Origin: Allium sativum
Taxonomy: Eukaryota; Streptophyta; Magnoliopsida; Asparagales; Amaryllidaceae
NCBI GenBank assembly: GCA_030737875.1
Contig: CM060915.1
Location: 572,492,577-572,556,576, forward strand
DNA length: 64,000 nucleotides
Direction of reading: 5' to 3'
Made by a program: the position numbers and the translations under genes. This document shows, one piece after another, positions 61,280 through 64,000 of the stretch. Position 1 is the stretch's first letter, and each line of letters begins with the position of its first letter. The notes under the pieces are model-generated. The model made no database searches, was not told the DNA's origin, and saw nothing but the letters and a program-made list of their open reading frames with translations.

Positions 61280-61957
61280 GAAGCAGATTTGGATCCTAAT
61301 GTACGTGCTGCATCAATTGTTGAGGAATACCATCATGCAAAGTTGGGAGCTCAAGAAGCAAAACAGAAAAAAGATAAGAAAAGTCAGAAGCGTTTTGGTG
61401 ATATTATCCGGAAGCTGAAGCAAGAATTGTCTTCCCTTGGTACATTTGCGTATGATTAAACATTAAAGCCTAATTGAATGACATTTTGTCCTTACTTTTG
61501 ATACGATTTTTCTTTTTTTTTCTTTTTTGTTGTTGTTTCAGGTTAGTCGGATGACATATTGAAGCTAACTTCACAGAATGAGTGTGCCAGTCTGATTCTA
61601 GATGAGAAAGAAATATCAGATAACACAGTTAACTTTGAGAATGAAACTGGGGTAACTAAACCTCAAGATGAAGTAGCTGGTTCTAAGAATGAAATCTTTG
61701 TGCTTACAACCATAGAAGAATTTGATACAAATGATCGGGTTGAGGAAAAACATGAGTCCGAGATGGAACTTGATAATCTGTTTGACAAAGATTCTTTCCC
61801 TTTGGATCAACTACCTTCGGAAATTTCAAAAAACAAAAAGACAGAAATAGCTACAAAACTTGTATATGGTAGTATTGTAGTGAACATTGATGAAATTTGG
61901 AAGAAGGTAAAATTTCCTTTGTCACTTGTATCATTGAAAGCAATGCACAGGTATTAG
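61280..61957 (+). pseudogene. Captured host gene exons, possibly DHX29-like DExH helicase N-terminal region
   Basis: Exon 61280-61439 (acceptor cttaaag, donor cttg|gtacat) reads EADLDPNVRAASIVEEYHHA, then a Lys-rich helix QKKDKKSQKRFGDIIRKLKQ, then ELSSL. Exon 2 starts at 61542 (acceptor tttcag) in matching phase as Gly, an in-frame TAG, then SDDILKL. It continues open and acidic through MELDNLFDKDSFPLDQLPSE to NIDEIWKK at a possible donor (61906), or to a stop at 61957. From memory this resembles the N-terminal part of plant DHX29-type DExH-box RNA helicases; that identity is tentative. The TAG probably replaced a Leu codon. With no helicase core visible, it is a broken fragment, probably acquired by the CACTA element. 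Confidence 0.45.
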
Positions 61958-64000
61958 ACAATAATAGTCCTACACGTTCGAAATTGATCTGAGGATCTTG
62001 TCTTCCAAATTTCATCCATGCACGGGTCTTCACATTTTACCGAACAACTGGATTGATACTCGGGTATGAATTTTCTATTTTTTTGGTGGTGGCAATGGCT
62101 TCATTATTTCTGTTCCTAAAGATTATTCAACTTTTCTTTGCACGGTTTCCAGTTGAAACGAAACATCATGTCCTTTTATCCGTTGTTTATGTTTTCACTC
62201 AGGTTCTAAATATCAGAAAGTCACATGAATACATAGTATTAAACTTTAAGTGCAACTTTTTGAGAGGGATTTTTTAAGAAAACGATATATAAAAGTATTC
62301 TAACCTTAATCAAATCTGAATTATTACAATAATTTGTATTAATCCATGTAAACTTATGTTTCCAAAATTGATAGTCCGAGAGGATTTATGCAGTTAAAAT
62401 GTTTGATACGTGTATTTTGTTGCAAAATCTACCGGTTCATTTTTTTTTTACATTCAAATTTGATGTTTTCCATTGTATTACTTTTACCGATCATCTTAAA
62501 GTTAAAATTCGCTAACTATGAAAGATTTGAAGTGTACAAGGATGGCTTATACTGTTATACCATGTAGTACATACTTAAATCTATTGTATTATGCATAATT
62601 TATTTTTACATCCAATTGAACCATGCAACAGTTGATGATGGGCAGGATTGAACTGGACAATATCATGGTGCCAACTATCATGATTAATAACAGTAGCATA
62701 GCTACAATTTTTGGATTAAAATAACCAATTTCTTAGACATTATGAATCGCCAAATTAACCTACACACAAAAATATGTATAATATTATGGCAATGTGTCAT
62801 GGGAAAGATTTCTCCTTAATAAAGTGCGCATATGATCTATCAATAGATTGTTCAATGTCCTCTGTCTTGGTTGAGTCCAATTTCATCATTTGACTTACCA
62901 AATGCATTCAAATTTCTTTGTTTACACAAATGGAAACACTTTATTACGTATATATATTGTCTGAAAATTAAGTCAAATATAAGGGACCACTTCTTTATTG
63001 ACCTTCCATCTGTATTCGTCCTTATGCATTTGCATATATTTTTCATGTTTTTGTCTCTCAACCATTCATATATTTGTTTACCTATCCTAAACTATGAAAT
63101 AATAAGCACTACAACGTGATTTGTAAAACTAAAGTTGGATTTCCTATATATTTTTATATAAGGAATGAGCTAGCTACCAGTTGTTACTCTTCAATATTTT
63201 TGCTACAATATATTTTTACTTCAAAATTATTCCAGTATCACCTTCTTTTCTAGCAAAGTCTAACTTTATTTACAATTTCTTGCCATTTCCGTTATCCTAT
63301 TTTTAGTTTTTAAATTTTTTTTACTGCTTACCTATTTGAGTATATACTTTATTTGGATGGGCTTTACTCTGATGCGACCAAGGTGTTCGTTTGGGTCCTT
63401 TCTACATTAGTTGAGATATGATTAAGAAAATATTGTTATCTAACATTAAGGTTTTTTTTTCATTCTCTTCTCTTTTTACAGTCCAAGGTATTTTCATTGC
63501 TGTCCATCTGGTATTACACAGGATCTTTAATATGCTACATATTACTTTTTCTCATGTTTGGAGTAGAATTTAACCATTTATCATTAGTTAATGCAGTCAC
63601 ATGATCATATTTATCAGTGCAAAATAGTTAAAATATTTTCATCTCACAACAACCGATGCATAAAGAAAAAATAATCTCACCACGATCGTTATTACAATAT
63701 GTGTTATTCTCTTCTTGGCTGTGTGAATTTCTCTTCAAATAGATGTTTGACGATATTTAATATATTGCACGTATGCTAGTTTTTGGATTTGGTGGCATAT
63801 TGAAAATTATTGAAACCACTAGAGTCATAAAGCAAGCATGCTTTGAACATGATATACATTTTCTGCATCAGCACTATCATGGCTTTAAAAGGTTGAACAT
63901 GGTTCCTTATGCATTTATTTGAGGTATATTTTAAACATGATCACTCTTTCCGAATGTGAGCATTATGTTTTCTAGTCAGGCTGAAAATTTGTTGTATCCT
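61958..64000. other. No recognisable gene; intron-like AT-rich sequence
   Basis: The sequence is T-rich and non-coding in style, with chance frames of up to 82 codons. It could be introns of the captured gene or transposon filler. No terminus or known repeat is recognised. Confidence 0.4.

Larger units (their letters stand above)
59251..64000 (+). mobile_element. CACTA transposon, left end and interior (continues past window)
   Basis: The terminus CACTACAAGAAAACACTG is followed by subterminal repeats around ccgtcgctaatttacgacgg and ttccgctgc (to about 59530), an AT-only block (59540-59760), and then gene-derived sequence. No right terminus (…ttgtagtg) is found before 64000, so the end lies outside the window or is lost. 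No transposase is recognised. It interrupts the copia element. Confidence 0.65.

Noticed and set aside
63107..63130. CACTACAACG as the terminus of another CACTA element
   Set aside because: Only eight bases of similarity, no subterminal repeats beside it, and no partner end. Probably chance.

Overview
This window is nuclear DNA of a flowering plant. The evidence is plant-type retrotransposons primed by initiator-Met tRNA, CACTA-type DNA transposons, a TRIM element, a LINE remnant, and captured exons of plant gene families (3-ketoacyl-CoA synthase, CDPK-related kinase). The species cannot be named from the sequence. It is AT-rich, intergenic, and almost entirely nested mobile elements. I see no intact host gene with a recognised function.

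Layout. (1) 1-23973: a head-to-tail array on the minus strand, LTR-I-LTR-I-LTR-I-LTR. LTRs of about 6.3 kb are shared between neighbouring units, and each non-coding internal domain (I) is only about 1.05 kb. Each I has a Met-tRNA primer-binding site and a gypsy-type polypurine tract. The unit period is about 7.33 kb. This is a tandem array of a LARD-like, non-autonomous Ty3/gypsy derivative. (2) 23974-28158: low-copy sequence with a CACTA end fragment, a fold-back MITE, a 135-residue basic ORF and two exon-like blocks. (3) 28159-55379: one very large solo LTR of a related family on the plus strand, bounded by a perfect 5-bp duplication AGTGA. It is split by three later insertions: a 7.75-kb CACTA transposon (28673-36421, TSD TTG) carrying captured gene fragments; a complete 11.2-kb LARD (40590-51829, near-TSD CAGGG/CAAGG); and a 2.43-kb solo LTR of another family (52270-54699, perfect TSD ATATG). 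(4) 55380-59250: a minus-strand LINE ORF2 remnant, then a decayed Ty1/copia element (PBS, gag, protease, pre-integrase) holding a 0.5-kb TRIM. (5) 59251 to the window end: the start of another CACTA element, whose interior carries exons of a host gene that I tentatively place near DHX29-type DExH helicases, broken by a stop codon.

How it works together. None of the LARD units encodes gag or pol, so any mobility would depend on proteins from an autonomous gypsy relative acting on their conserved LTR ends, PBS and PPT. Three related LTR families share their backbone, but each carries a different GC-richer block just downstream of a TATA-like box. A stem-loop-rich segment is conserved between the families. 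The two CACTA elements have the same plan: TIR, subterminal repeats, an AT-only block, then the 5' end of a captured gene pointing inward. All boundaries and identities come from reading the sequence by eye; no database search was run.
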